Source: Candidatus Thorarchaeota archaeon
GTDB taxonomy: Archaea; Asgardarchaeota; Thorarchaeia; Thorarchaeales; Thorarchaeaceae
Direction of reading: 5' to 3'
DNA: 35,634 nt
Assembly (NCBI GenBank): GCA_003345595.1
Contig: PRDI01000104.1
Coordinates: forward strand, 1 to 35,634
Shown here: positions 7,701 through 16,864 of the stretch, piece after piece
Layout: the number at the start of each line of letters is the position of its first letter
Numbering within the stretch: position 1 is the first letter of the stretch
The notes under the pieces: generated by a model
Told to the model about the DNA's origin: nothing
The model's input: only the letters and a program-made list of their open reading frames with translations
Databases searched by the model: none
Program-made: the position numbers and the translations under genes

Positions 7701-8159
7701 TCAAAGATCCAACACTGCTGACGACTCGAAGTCTGAAACAACGACCATCTTGTCTACTCGGACCTTCATCACTGCACAGTCACTGGAATTGATGAACCCC
7801 CTGAGTCCGGGGTGCTTTCTCAAGAGAAGGCTCGCGCAACGGCGCTTTTCCTCGCCCACAGTCTCATCAGCAATGCCAATGACTGCTACCGTGGTTGCTC
7901 TCCTTATGTCTTCGCGCACATTCTTACGGGTGTCAACCAGAAGCGACACTCGTGGATTCGACGCCATGTTGCGATATTTCGTTCTGTTGCGCATTGTAGC
8001 AAAGATGAGACCCTTTAGGTCATCAGTCATCGCATAGCTCACCAAGCAGCAATACGGGTCGTCATCCTTCGAGGTAGCCAGAACAGCAGAGAGCTGAGAG
8101 CTTAGTACACGTCTGACCTTGCGCCGAACTTGGTTTTCTTCCATATGCCCCGCCGCCAT
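7701..8159 (-). CDS. Pyridoxamine 5'-phosphate oxidase-like FMN-binding protein
   Basis: This is a small split-beta-barrel flavoprotein of the pyridoxamine-phosphate-oxidase-like superfamily. The pattern is a first helix RRVLSSQLSAVLATS, then DDDPYCCLVSYAMTDD, a strand GLIFATMRNRTKYRNM and NPRVSLLVDTRKN, which together form the FMN phosphate and isoalloxazine pocket in relatives. VAVIGIADETVGEEKRR and a C-terminal strand AVMKVRVDKMVVVSDF complete the barrel. At about 150 residues it is the usual length. Members reduce flavins, F420-like cofactors or small substrates, or serve as haem or FMN sensors; the substrate here is unknown. Two starts are possible, ATG 8159 and ATG 8144; neither has a clear ribosome binding site. 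Confidence 0.8.
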   Translation of the reverse strand: MAAGHMEENQVRRKVRRVLSSQLSAVLATSKDDDPYCCLVSYAMTDDLKGLIFATMRNRTKYRNMASNPRVSLLVDTRKNVREDIRRATTVAVIGIADETVGEEKRRCASLLLRKHPGLRGFINSSDCAVMKVRVDKMVVVSDFESSAVLDL

Positions 8160-8272
8160 TGCCGCTCAGGATGTTCCTGTCTGCCACGCCGCCGTGAATG
8201 AATCTTGCTGTCGACCCACGAAGATGGCTGAAACCCCCAAGGGAGACGCCTGTAGTCCAGCCGCAGAAGGAC

Positions 8273-8282
8273 ACATTTATCG
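8273..8282. promoter_or_regulatory. TATA-like element in a divergent gap
   Basis: ACATTTATCG is the most AT-rich spot in the 200-base gap between divergent genes. It lies ~80 bases before the GTG at 8360 and could serve either direction. Confidence 0.25.
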
Positions 8283-8359
8283 GGTGCGCGATGTTACACA
8301 GAGGCCAGTTGGGCACTGGGTCCTGAGTTTCTAGAAGCAGCAGGGAGCACACTTGTGTC

Positions 8360-9952
8360 GTGTCAGAATCACTGTCTATGGTTGTGCAGAAGCCATCGAG
8401 GGGCTTGAAGCAGACGGTTGAACACTTGCTGGCACGCAATGGCTGGCCTCTGATGTTCGTCACAGGAGTAGCTATCACTCTCCTGTCTGTTGCACACATC
8501 TCGGTGGTGGCCGCTGCCTGGGGCGTGTTCGGCTTTCCCTTTGACGATGCTTGGATACACCTGCAGTACGCCCGCACGATATTCGAGGGTTATCCCTGGG
8601 AGTACGCTCAGGGTATTCCAAGTACTGGAAGCTCAGCACCTCTTTGGTCGGTCCTCCTAGCGCCCATCTTTGTTCTTGGCTGCGCCCGAGACATGGTGAT
8701 AACTTCGGTACTATTCATCAGTGTGCTTCTGTATGCTATCGACACTTTCTTGGTCGGGTATCTAGTCAGAGAACATACAGGTCAATGGCTGGTCGGGGTT
8801 CTAGGACAAGCTGTCTTCGTTCTTGTACCGCGAAACGCAGGCTTGATGCTTTCAGGAATGGAAACTCCACTCGCAATGATGATGCTCCTGCTGACGCTCA
8901 TAATGCTGCCGAGGAAGGACACCAAATATGACCTGCTCCTAGGCTTAGTCGCGGGTCTCGCATACCTGAGTCGTCCAGAATTCGTGCTGATAGCTGCAGT
9001 CTGTCTGCCTCTCCGCGCTATCTGGCTGCTTGCCAAGGACAGGCTGGCCATAGGAAGACTAGTCTCAATAGGCGGCATGTTTGCGATTGCTGCCCTAGTG
9101 GTAGCCCCATGGGTCCTCCACTGCCTCAACACTACAGGACTGCCGCTGCCTGACTCATACTACTCCAAGCTGAGATGGGGGGTTACACAAACCGACATTA
9201 GCTACTGGGATTTCTTCTGGTACCAAGTATGGTTCCCTGCTGAACCCTACTTGGCGCTGGGCTTCGTTGGTGGCATGATACTCCTCCTCAAGCGTCGACC
9301 CTTCGAGCTGGTGATGGGTACCTCTCTGTTCATCCTTTACAGAATGACAATGCCAGGCATGTCATTGCTGTTCGCTGCCAGATACTTGGTGCCGCTCTTC
9401 GACCTTCTTGCCATCTCTTTCGTCGCCGGCGGATTCGTAGCCTTGGAGAAACTACTGAACAGAGTGAAGCTCCCTGGCTTCACTGCCACAGATAGGGCTT
9501 TCGTGGCGAGTATGGTAGTTTTGCTGCTCTTCACTCCATCGCTCAGCTCGTACATACTTCACGTAGACATTCACGCCAATCAGATCATGAACATAAATCA
9601 GATGCAGGTCACGCTGTCAGAATGGGTAAGAGACAACGTTCCTGAGGACGCAGTGATTGCCACATATGACGTGGGCGCACTCGGCTACTTCAGCAGATGC
9701 ACAGTCATCGACGTCTATGGCCTAGTCACCCCTGAAGTACTGCATAACCGCACGACCGTACCGGAACAGGCCCAGTTCCTCAAGGACATCCATTGCGACT
9801 ACATAATGTTCTATGAAGAGTGGTTCTGGTACTTGTGGAACGAGATTTCTCATATCGGAGGCAGTGTTCACAAGGTTGTTTCGGCTCACATAGAACCCAA
9901 TGTTGTATGCGGGACCAGCAACATGGCCGTTTACGCAGTGACCTGGAGTTAG
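8360..9952 (+). CDS. GT-C type membrane glycosyltransferase
   Basis: This is a polytopic glycosyltransferase of the GT-C fold, expected to move a sugar from a lipid-phosphate donor to an acceptor on the outer face of the membrane. After the first membrane segment the acidic motif FPFDDAWIHLQYARTI (Asp62, Asp63) sits at the start of the first outer loop, as in families such as PMT, ArnT and AftB. The following PSTGSSAPLWSVLLA matches the conserved second element seen in arabinofuranosyltransferase-like members. About ten to eleven membrane segments are followed by a soluble C-terminal domain of ~120 residues with DNVPEDAVIATYDVGALGYF. GTG 8360 or ATG 8378 could be the start; neither has a convincing ribosome binding site. 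It probably contributes to surface glycan or protein glycosylation. Confidence 0.8.
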   Translation: MSESLSMVVQKPSRGLKQTVEHLLARNGWPLMFVTGVAITLLSVAHISVVAAAWGVFGFPFDDAWIHLQYARTIFEGYPWEYAQGIPSTGSSAPLWSVLLAPIFVLGCARDMVITSVLFISVLLYAIDTFLVGYLVREHTGQWLVGVLGQAVFVLVPRNAGLMLSGMETPLAMMMLLLTLIMLPRKDTKYDLLLGLVAGLAYLSRPEFVLIAAVCLPLRAIWLLAKDRLAIGRLVSIGGMFAIAALVVAPWVLHCLNTTGLPLPDSYYSKLRWGVTQTDISYWDFFWYQVWFPAEPYLALGFVGGMILLLKRRPFELVMGTSLFILYRMTMPGMSLLFAARYLVPLFDLLAISFVAGGFVALEKLLNRVKLPGFTATDRAFVASMVVLLLFTPSLSSYILHVDIHANQIMNINQMQVTLSEWVRDNVPEDAVIATYDVGALGYFSRCTVIDVYGLVTPEVLHNRTTVPEQAQFLKDIHCDYIMFYEEWFWYLWNEISHIGGSVHKVVSAHIEPNVVCGTSNMAVYAVTWS

Positions 9953-10213
9953 CTCTGGAATGTCTGATGGATTGAACAATCAATCGGCCGCAGCACGCCC
10001 TGACCTTCGAACGTGGTTGCCCAAGAAGACCGAAACCCGTCCTTGGCGGTTTCTGCCGTCAAATGCAGATGCAACTGTTTTGGCTAGGAAGAGGGCTATG
10101 CACAACAGAACCTTGGGACTGGACTGATTGACGACCTCTGGACTTCGTCGCAATATCAAAAAGCATGAGTTGGAAGCTGCCGTCAGGCCAAGGCGTACAA
10201 TCGGGTGTTTGAC

Positions 10214-11452
10214 ATGAAGGGTATAATGTACGATCTGAAGGTGTGGAAGGTCATTCTGAAAAAGGCAAATCTGGCTCCCAAATACCTGATGATTAGGTAC
10301 CGAGAGGATTGGCCTGTGCCAAAGATCAAACACCCAAGACAGATCAAGGTCAAGACACGCATCGCTGGCATTTGCACATCCGACATACATCAGATCAACG
10401 TAAACCTGCCCTATTCAGCAAGTATCCTCGCAAGAAAAGAAAACCCATTCCCAATGGGGCACGAGCTTGTGGGAGAGGTAGTGGAAGTCGGGAATCAGGC
10501 GGGCGATTTCAGCATTGGTGACAGAGTTGTGCACTCCCCGCTCGCGGCCTGTGAGTCATATGGCTTTGCTTTGTGCCCAAGCTGCAGGAACGGTAACCAT
10601 GAAACCTGCTATGCTCTTGTCGGGCGCGGCGACGGAACAGACCTCGAAAATCAATACGGTGGCAGAGGAGGCTTCGGCGGTTTCAGCGGAGGGGGCTTCA
10701 GCGAGTACTTCGTTGGATTCTCGAAACAATTCACGAAAGTGCCCTCATCGCTCGCTGACGACGTAGCGGTCTTGTCGGAGCCCTTTGCTGTCAGCCTGCA
10801 TGCGGTCGCGAGAAACCGTCCTAGGGACAGTGACAAGGTCTTGGTGATTGGAGGAGGAATCATCGGGCTCATGACTGTGGCCGCTCTGCGCGCACTCGAT
10901 TCAAAGTGCAGAATCATAACGATAGCGAAGTACGACTTCCAAGCGAAGGCCGCAAAGAGACTGGGCTCAGATGATGTAATCTCCGAACGGTCACACGATC
11001 GCTTCTATGAAACAGTAGCTGAGATCACAGATGGTGTTCTATTCAGACCCAGAATGGGAAAGCGTATCCTATATGGTGATTCTGGTCCAGATGTCGTTTT
11101 CGACGCCGTGGGCATTGACTCGACGTTAGATGATGCTTTACACCTCGTGAGAAGCAACGGCAGGATTGTCATCATAGGGATGGGCTTCGGAAAGACCAAG
11201 GCAACTGACTGGGCCCTGCAGCTGTACAAGCAGCTCTCCATTACTGGGTCAATGATGCATGGCGTCGAAATGATCGATGGAAACAGAATCGACACAATGG
11301 AACTGGCACTGAGAACGTTGGAGGAAACGCCGGACCTATTCGAAAACCTACTTACACACAAGTACAGAATCGAAGACTTCAAAGCCGCGTTCAGGTGCTG
11401 TCAACAGAAGGCAAAGGCCAATGCAATCAAAGTGGCATTCGACTTTTCCTAG
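10214..11452 (+). CDS. Zinc-dependent medium-chain alcohol dehydrogenase
   Basis: This is an NAD(P)-dependent alcohol or polyol dehydrogenase of the medium-chain family. Counting from the GTG at 10205, the catalytic zinc ligands are Cys57 (GICTSDIH) and His86-Glu87 (MGHELVGEV), with Glu in LSEPFAV as the likely further ligand. The structural zinc site is Cys116, Cys124, Cys127 and Cys135, spaced slightly unusually. The dinucleotide fold begins VLVIGGGIIGLMTVAAL. The length of ~410 residues is longer than the usual 340-360. The extra sequence is an N-terminal extension, a glycine-rich insertion (GGRGGFGGFSGGGFSEY) and an insertion near GVLFRPRMGKRILYG. I start at ATG 10214 because GGTG lies six bases upstream; GTG 10205 and ATG 10226 are alternatives. 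The substrate is unknown. Confidence 0.85.
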   Translation: MKGIMYDLKVWKVILKKANLAPKYLMIRYREDWPVPKIKHPRQIKVKTRIAGICTSDIHQINVNLPYSASILARKENPFPMGHELVGEVVEVGNQAGDFSIGDRVVHSPLAACESYGFALCPSCRNGNHETCYALVGRGDGTDLENQYGGRGGFGGFSGGGFSEYFVGFSKQFTKVPSSLADDVAVLSEPFAVSLHAVARNRPRDSDKVLVIGGGIIGLMTVAALRALDSKCRIITIAKYDFQAKAAKRLGSDDVISERSHDRFYETVAEITDGVLFRPRMGKRILYGDSGPDVVFDAVGIDSTLDDALHLVRSNGRIVIIGMGFGKTKATDWALQLYKQLSITGSMMHGVEMIDGNRIDTMELALRTLEETPDLFENLLTHKYRIEDFKAAFRCCQQKAKANAIKVAFDFS

Positions 11453-11487
11453 TGCCGCTGCACGAACCTCAGATCAGCTTAGACGCT

Positions 11488-11787
11488 TTAGACCACTCCC
11501 GCGTCCCGATCGAAAGTTGCCTTTAGTCGTCCATGTTCAATCAGGGCCTCAACGATCATGATCGTTGAGGGGTCGGCCAAGCTCGTGAGCTCAGAAAGGC
11601 GATTGATTGTAATGATTGCATACGATGAAACCGCCGCAAGAACGCGCTCAGCTTCTTTCGTTTCCAAGAACCAAGGAAGTCGTTTCCGCCTCATTCTCGG
11701 CAACGATAGACACGCGGCGACCGACAAAACCGCGGCTATGACAGTAAGTAGGTGTACGAGTGAAATCATCGAATGCTCAGAAGCCAC
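11488..11787 (-). CDS. Small single-span membrane protein
   Basis: I do not recognise this protein. The 99 residues start with one hydrophobic segment (MISLVHLLTVIAAVLSVAACL), then a basic stop-transfer LPRMRRKRLPWF and a soluble domain of ~60 residues. The soluble part (SSYAIITINRLSELTSLADPSTIMIVEALIEHGRLK in pieces) has the helix-turn-helix rhythm of a winged-helix domain, which is a weak inference. The frame starts at GTG 11787; the ATG at 11769 directly before the membrane segment is equally likely. It is convergent with the alcohol dehydrogenase (36 bases apart) and downstream of the aspartase. Confidence 0.55.
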   Translation of the reverse strand: MASEHSMISLVHLLTVIAAVLSVAACLSLPRMRRKRLPWFLETKEAERVLAAVSSYAIITINRLSELTSLADPSTIMIVEALIEHGRLKATFDRDAGVV

Positions 11788-11856
11788 TAAGCCGCCTTTT
11801 GGGTAATCTTTCGGAGCCTACCATCCTTTGTACTCAGCTCCGGCTGATGGCCGACT

Positions 11857-13335
11857 TCATCCTTGCCAACCGTCAGGCTCGGCTCCAGCCTTCCTTGCCT
11901 TTATCCGATCAGAGTGTCTATGCCCTGCTATTCCCGGCCGGGTCATTCTCTCTGGTGACAACGCCTCATCGAGCTCCTCTGCTGTCATGAGACCCTCTTC
12001 GAGTACCAAGTCGCGGACTGACCTGCTTGTTTCCAGCGCCTTCTTTGCAATGCGGCTTGAAGCACTATAGCCGATAATAGGCACCAGAGCCGTGACCAAG
12101 CCCACACTGTCGTAGACTATGTCGAGACCGGACTTGTTGGCCTTGATGCCCTTGACACACTTCTCAGTGAATATCGGAATCGCGTTGCGCAGCAACTTGA
12201 GCGCTTGGAAAAGATTGTAAGCCAGAAGAGGACCATAAGCATTGAGCTCGAGCATGCCTGACTCAGCAGCGTGTGATATTGTGGCATCATGGCCCAGAAC
12301 CTGAAATGCACACTGCATCATCATCTCAACTATGACCGGGTTTATCTTTCCAGGCATGATTGAGGAGCCAGGTTGCATAGCGGGGAGAGTGATCTCATGG
12401 AAACCCCCTATGGGACCCGATGAGAGGAGCAGTAGATCCCCGCATATCTTGCATAGGTTGGTCGCAAGGACTCGAAGGAGACCGGAGGCATGAACGAACT
12501 CATCAGCATTCTGCGTTTCATCGATCAGGTTCTCAGCTGTCTTCAGCCCTGTCTGACCCGTGACTTCCCGCAGATACTGCTCAGAGAGCCTGATGTACTC
12601 AGGGTCAGCATTCAGTCCAGTGCCAATAGCTGTGGCGCCGATATTGTGAGTATCGAGGACCCCGATTGCAAGCCCTATTCTTAGAATGTCCCTTTTGATA
12701 CAAGAGGACCATGCAGAGAACTCTTGTCCTAGCGTGATTGGCACCGCGTCCTGCATCTCAGTCCGACCGAGCTTAAGTAGTCCTTTGTACTCCTCAGCCT
12801 TGTCATCGAGCGCCATGGCAAGGTTCCCAAGGCTTCCTACCAAATCCCTCATGTTGAATATCGCGGCGATCTTGATGGCCGTTGGGTACACGTCGTTGGT
12901 CGATTGACTCATGTTTACATGATCGTTTGCACTTACTGGTGCCAGCGAATTCCGTGAATTGCCCAGAATCTCGTTTGCTCGAGAGGCTATGACTTCGTTC
13001 ACGTTCATATTAGTCGAGGTGCCGGCACCACCTTGAAGCATGTCCACGATGAATTCGTCGCGGAACTTGCCCGCTATGACTTCATCGCAGGCCTGAACAA
13101 TCGCACCACCGTATTCCTTCTTTAGGTCGCCCAGTTTCATGTTGGCTAGAGTGCATGCCTTCTTCACCATCGCCATCGCTGAGATGAGCAATGCGTAGTT
13201 GGAGAGAGGAACAAGAGAAACCGCAAAGTTCTCGTGAGCCCTGAGTGTCTGAACGCCCCAGTACGCTGTTCGCGGTATCCTCTTTGTGCCGAGAAGGTCA
13301 CTCTCTTCCCTATACTCGATTCTCTCGCCAGACAT
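11857..13335 (-). CDS. aspA: Aspartate ammonia-lyase
   Basis: This enzyme of the fumarase/aspartase superfamily would convert L-aspartate to fumarate and ammonia. The N-terminus ESDLLGTKRIPRTAYWGVQT followed by LRAHENF is aspartase-like rather than fumarase-like. The superfamily signature GSSIMPGKINPVIVEM holds the flexible catalytic-serine loop, and its NPVI(V)E form again favours aspartase. SANDHVNMSQSTNDVYPTAI and GRTEMQDAVPITLGQEFSAW are the other two conserved active-site regions. The 492-residue length is normal for the family. I choose the ATG at 13335 because it gives the short leader seen in known aspartases; an ATG at 13386 is possible. Fumarase class II remains the main alternative. 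The C-terminal end carries the expected small domain with LVLEEGLMTAEELDEAL. Confidence 0.9.
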   Translation of the reverse strand: MSGERIEYREESDLLGTKRIPRTAYWGVQTLRAHENFAVSLVPLSNYALLISAMAMVKKACTLANMKLGDLKKEYGGAIVQACDEVIAGKFRDEFIVDMLQGGAGTSTNMNVNEVIASRANEILGNSRNSLAPVSANDHVNMSQSTNDVYPTAIKIAAIFNMRDLVGSLGNLAMALDDKAEEYKGLLKLGRTEMQDAVPITLGQEFSAWSSCIKRDILRIGLAIGVLDTHNIGATAIGTGLNADPEYIRLSEQYLREVTGQTGLKTAENLIDETQNADEFVHASGLLRVLATNLCKICGDLLLLSSGPIGGFHEITLPAMQPGSSIMPGKINPVIVEMMMQCAFQVLGHDATISHAAESGMLELNAYGPLLAYNLFQALKLLRNAIPIFTEKCVKGIKANKSGLDIVYDSVGLVTALVPIIGYSASSRIAKKALETSRSVRDLVLEEGLMTAEELDEALSPERMTRPGIAGHRHSDRIKARKAGAEPDGWQG

Positions 13336-13526
13336 ATTTCGATCAACTCGGTGCAATTGACTCAGTGGTTCGTTGATGCCTTCCATTATGAGCCTATTGC
13401 AGGAGACCTATGCCAGCAGGACAACGCCAATGTCGCCCAACAGAGGAAGCGCGAGAATACTTCCTGCAGGCATCACCGAATGTACTAGAAACAATCAGTA
13501 GAATCGACAAATCGTGTGAGATGCAT

Positions 13527-14996
13527 TCAATGTGGCATAATCCGACTCCTGTAGTCTGCAAGTGTCCATATGTACTCCTCGAGGCGCTCAGACATCACCG
13601 GGTAATGACGTGAAACATCCTCTGTCGTGTTGAGCTCGTACCCCAACTCAGCCAAAGCATTTCTTGCAGTTTCGAATTGGCGGATGTCACACACTGTGCC
13701 GAGCCCGAGTACTGTCAAGACCCTATGACCATAAGCAGTCAGCCATAGCTGCTTCAGATCGACACCATTTTCCGAAAGCGGAATCACGAGCCGATGCATT
13801 TCTTCGTTCCTAAGTCTGATGACCTTGGCGATTCTGGTCGTCAGGCTCCCATACTCCGCCATTCTCCCAACATCTAGTCCGATTGTCGTACCACCAGTGT
13901 CAATCTGTTTGCAGAGAAGGTCTATCACTTGATCACAGGTCCATCGCTCAAGACTAGGCGAGTCTATCCTTTCCAAGATTTTTCTAAGTAGACTGCAGTC
14001 CTCGTCCTCGACATAGCCCGCCCACGCAAGGCCAACTAGTGACAGAGCGCTCTGAAAGAGATGGGCCATCTTCCAAGGAGGCTCATGTTCGCTTAGCAGG
14101 GAACAGGTGAGGGATACTGCTTGTAGGCTGGGGACTCTGACTGGCACGTCGTATGACTCGTCTGCCGCTCCGCGCCAGTGTTCTATCGCGTCAAGTAAGC
14201 CGGTTGCTTTGGATGACTTCATCGTGTTTCGGCTGAGTAAGGTTTCTCTTCTCACACATGACCCGAGTCCAATCCTCTGCAGACCCATGCACGAAGTCAG
14301 AAGGCTCAAATCGATGCTCTCTAGCCTGTTGTCGCTTAGCCAGATTTCCCGAAGAGCTGTGCATGATTTCAGAGGAGCAAGGTCAATGCTTTGAAGCTGA
14401 TTCTCGTGGAGCAGAATCTCCCGCAGACCAGAGCATGAACCTAATGGGCTGAGATTGATGTTCCGCAGTTGGTTTGCATGCAGACTGAGTCGCTGCAGCA
14501 TTATGCATGATTTCAGAGGAGCAAGATCCACATTTCGTAGTTGGTTCATGTGCAAGGAGAGTTCCTTCAAATCAACGCACGAGCTCAGTGCGCTCAGGTC
14601 AATGCTCCGAATTCTGTTGGCATGCAACAAAAGCCGCTGTAGCCGGGCACATCGGCCCAACCCGCTCAGGTCAATACTATCAAGCAGGTTGTTCTCCAAC
14701 GACAATTGCCGCAGCTGCGTACACGAATCCAATGGCTGCAGGTCAACGCTCTGCAGCTTGTTATAGCTCAGGTCGAACTCCTGAAGACGAGTGCAGCGAC
14801 TTAGAGGCACTAGGTCTATGTTCTTCAGTCTATTACGGTATAGTCTGAGTTCTTCCAAATCATAGCACGAACTCACTGGATTCAAATCAATGTGCTCAAT
14901 GTGACGACCCGTGAGGTCAATCGAGGTGGTTTCGCGGGTGAGCTCTGTCTGCTCCTGAGTGCCGTCTTCTTTTGTATACAGGAGAAACACGCTCAT
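13527..14996 (-). CDS. Leucine-rich-repeat protein with helical C-terminal domain
   Basis: This 489-residue protein has a capped leucine-rich-repeat solenoid (about residues 24-245) and an unrecognised, probably helical C-terminal domain of ~230 residues. The repeat follows LxxLxLxxNxLxxIDLxPLxxC. Cysteines fall at residues 44, 68, 92, 116, 140, 164, 188, 212 and 236, exactly 24 apart, so each turn carries one cysteine. The repeat is near typical eukaryotic LRRs in length. No signal peptide or membrane segment is seen, so it should be cytoplasmic and bind proteins. The start ATG 14996 is preferred over ATG 15017 because AGGTGA lies just upstream. A shorter relative with the same repeat lies at 28034. 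The C-terminal domain has helices such as LSLVGLAWAGYVEDEDCSLL. Confidence 0.85.
   Translation of the reverse strand: MSVFLLYTKEDGTQEQTELTRETTSIDLTGRHIEHIDLNPVSSCYDLEELRLYRNRLKNIDLVPLSRCTRLQEFDLSYNKLQSVDLQPLDSCTQLRQLSLENNLLDSIDLSGLGRCARLQRLLLHANRIRSIDLSALSSCVDLKELSLHMNQLRNVDLAPLKSCIMLQRLSLHANQLRNINLSPLGSCSGLREILLHENQLQSIDLAPLKSCTALREIWLSDNRLESIDLSLLTSCMGLQRIGLGSCVRRETLLSRNTMKSSKATGLLDAIEHWRGAADESYDVPVRVPSLQAVSLTCSLLSEHEPPWKMAHLFQSALSLVGLAWAGYVEDEDCSLLRKILERIDSPSLERWTCDQVIDLLCKQIDTGGTTIGLDVGRMAEYGSLTTRIAKVIRLRNEEMHRLVIPLSENGVDLKQLWLTAYGHRVLTVLGLGTVCDIRQFETARNALAELGYELNTTEDVSRHYPVMSERLEEYIWTLADYRSRIMPH
14261..14927 (-). repeat. Nine 72-base tandem coding repeats
   Basis: The LRR coding stretch consists of units of exactly 72 bases (24 codons). 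Similar DNA strings recur, for instance AGCTCAGG-type and CGCTCAGGTCAATGCT-type segments. The units are diverged enough that recent expansion is not obvious. Confidence 0.7.
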
Positions 14997-15003
14997 TATC
15001 CAC

Positions 15004-15009
15004 TCACCT
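15004..15009 (-). promoter_or_regulatory. Ribosome binding site for the LRR protein
   Basis: The minus strand reads AGGTGA seven bases before the ATG at 14996. It falls inside the longer frame from ATG 15017 and so favours the shorter product. Confidence 0.5.
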
Positions 15010-15209
15010 CTAGTCATGCTTCAAAGGACGAGGCGTGTCCCATCGGTCGAACAGTCATCTTGCAGAACACACATGAGGACAGCTATTAGCCCTTTTCTCC
15101 ACGCAATAGAGCAACCTACGACCGTCCAAGCGGGCCTTGTGTGCTGAGTTCAGACTAGCTAGCAAGAGCACTCAGTCCTGTGATGGCCAAGATGACTGAA
15201 GTAGACATG

Positions 15210-16799
15210 CTAATAGCCTGATGCCTGACCATCCTTTCGGTAGTCAGACCCCGCCACCCAGATGTCATGCACCCTCAGTATCGCCTGTCCACCGCCAAAC
15301 TTTACTGTGTGCTCAGGAGCTACCTGATGTCCCTTTTTCTGCAATGCGCCCCTGGTCGAAAGCGGCAGCCCCTCTTCAAGCCAGACCATGTTCGTGCGCT
15401 GGTCATGATGGAACCGTGGATGGTCAATCGCCTCTTGCGGTGACATCTTGTGGTCGACAGTGTTGCTGACGAACTGAGCATGCGCTTCGGCTTGGTGATC
15501 ACCGCCCATTATACCGAAGACACCCATGAGTTCGTCGTCTTTGTAAAGAGCTCCAGGTATTATCGTGTGAAACGGCCGCTTTCTTGGTGCGTAGCTGTTC
15601 GGGTGCCCGGGGTCGAGTGAGAACAAGCAACCTCGATTCTGCAGCTTGATGCCGCAGCCTGTTACCACCAATCCACACCCGAAAGACATGTACAAGCTGT
15701 TGATGAAGGAGACTGCTCGACCATCCTCGTCTGCAGTCGCAAGGTACACTGTGTCTGAGGACCTAGCAATGCCTGACGGAGGCACGTCCATAGCCGTGCT
15801 GGGATCAATCAAACTCGACCTCTCCCCGGAATATGCCTTCGACAGTATCCTGTCAATGGGCACCCTATAGAATTCTGGATCACCGTTGTGCGCATATAGG
15901 TCCGCATAGGCAAGCTTCTTCGCCTCAATCATGACGTGAAGCCGCTCCACATCAAAGGACGAAAATGACGGGAGGTCGAATTCCTCCATTATGTTCAGCA
16001 TAAGCTGAGCTGCGAAACCTTGACCGTTCGGAGGGTGTTCCAACACCTGGACCCCGCGGTATGATGTAGCTAATGGTGTCGTCTCCTCCGTCGTATGCCT
16101 TCTCATGTCTTCTGTTGTGATGAAGCCGCCATCCGACTGGACTGTCTCAACTATAGCCTCTGCGACCGCACCACGATAGAAGACGTCAAGCCCCTCCTGC
16201 GAAACCGTTTCAAACACATGAGCTAGGTCGGGATTCCTCATGGTATCGCCCGGCTCAGGTGCGTTTCCGTTCTTTGTGAATACTCTCTGGGCCTCATTCC
16301 CCCTCAGATTCTGTGCAGTCGCTTTCCAGACCTTCGCCACCTTTGGCGACACAGGAAAACCACTCTTCGCGTACTCGATGGCTGGTGCCATAACGTCGCC
16401 GAAGTCAAGCCTGCCATACTGCTTGACAAGCGTGTGCCACAGATGCATCGCCCCGGGAACGGTGACACTGGCCGCATGTCGCTCTGGTATCTCCGCCCAT
16501 CCTCGAGCAATGAGCTCGTCGAGAGTTGCAAGCGACCCGGCTCGGCCGGAGCCGTTAAAGCCCAAGGGGAAGTCATGTCCTGGTAGGTGCAAAAGCACAA
16601 ACGCATCTCCACCACACCCCGTGCTGAATGGCTCCACGACATCAAGTACTGCTGCAGTTGCGACAGCCGCATCAACGGCATTTCCCCCGTTCCTCAGCAC
16701 ACTGACCCCTGCTTGAGTTGCAAGCGGTTGCGAGGATGCAACCATACCCTTTGGAGCGATCACATCGGACCGGCCCGTTATCCACATTCCAGACACCAT
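15210..16799 (-). CDS. Gamma-glutamyltransferase-family Ntn hydrolase (YwrD-like)
   Basis: This N-terminal-nucleophile hydrolase would cleave gamma-glutamyl bonds, for example in glutathione or gamma-glutamyl peptides, after self-processing at a threonine. The N-terminal part has GMVASSQPLATQAGVSVLRN, GNAVDAAVATAAVLDVVEP and STGCGGDAFVLL, all typical. The small subunit would begin at Thr in SSDTVYLATADEDG (codon at 15750-15752), followed by SFGCGLVV and PFHTIIPG. The form DTVYLATAD matches the YwrD-like branch rather than the TTH form of periplasmic enzymes. There is no signal peptide, so it should be cytoplasmic. I use the ATG at 16799 (GGATG upstream). A TTG at 16868 overlapping the stop of the ACT gene would add 23 residues, and ATG 16787 is also possible. 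It probably shares a transcript with the ACT gene. Confidence 0.88.
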   Translation of the reverse strand: MVSGMWITGRSDVIAPKGMVASSQPLATQAGVSVLRNGGNAVDAAVATAAVLDVVEPFSTGCGGDAFVLLHLPGHDFPLGFNGSGRAGSLATLDELIARGWAEIPERHAASVTVPGAMHLWHTLVKQYGRLDFGDVMAPAIEYAKSGFPVSPKVAKVWKATAQNLRGNEAQRVFTKNGNAPEPGDTMRNPDLAHVFETVSQEGLDVFYRGAVAEAIVETVQSDGGFITTEDMRRHTTEETTPLATSYRGVQVLEHPPNGQGFAAQLMLNIMEEFDLPSFSSFDVERLHVMIEAKKLAYADLYAHNGDPEFYRVPIDRILSKAYSGERSSLIDPSTAMDVPPSGIARSSDTVYLATADEDGRAVSFINSLYMSFGCGLVVTGCGIKLQNRGCLFSLDPGHPNSYAPRKRPFHTIIPGALYKDDELMGVFGIMGGDHQAEAHAQFVSNTVDHKMSPQEAIDHPRFHHDQRTNMVWLEEGLPLSTRGALQKKGHQVAPEHTVKFGGGQAILRVHDIWVAGSDYRKDGQASGY

Positions 16800-16864
16800 T
16801 CTTTCAACATCCTTTGCTTGTCGTTTTCGTAAGCTCACGGCTAGGTCCGTCCTCGAGCGATGTA

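Noticed and set aside
8062-8577. 171-codon minus-strand frame across the divergent gap
   Set aside because: It overlaps the starts of both the FMN-binding protein and the glycosyltransferase genes and has no domain-like features.
9960-10127. 55-codon plus-strand frame after the glycosyltransferase
   Set aside because: It starts soon after the upstream stop and has a GGAG at long spacing, but the product is featureless; support is too weak to call it.
14107-14848. Plus-strand frames opposite the LRR gene with repeated Ser/Cys/Arg patterns
   Set aside because: The repetition comes from the 72-base LRR units on the other strand.
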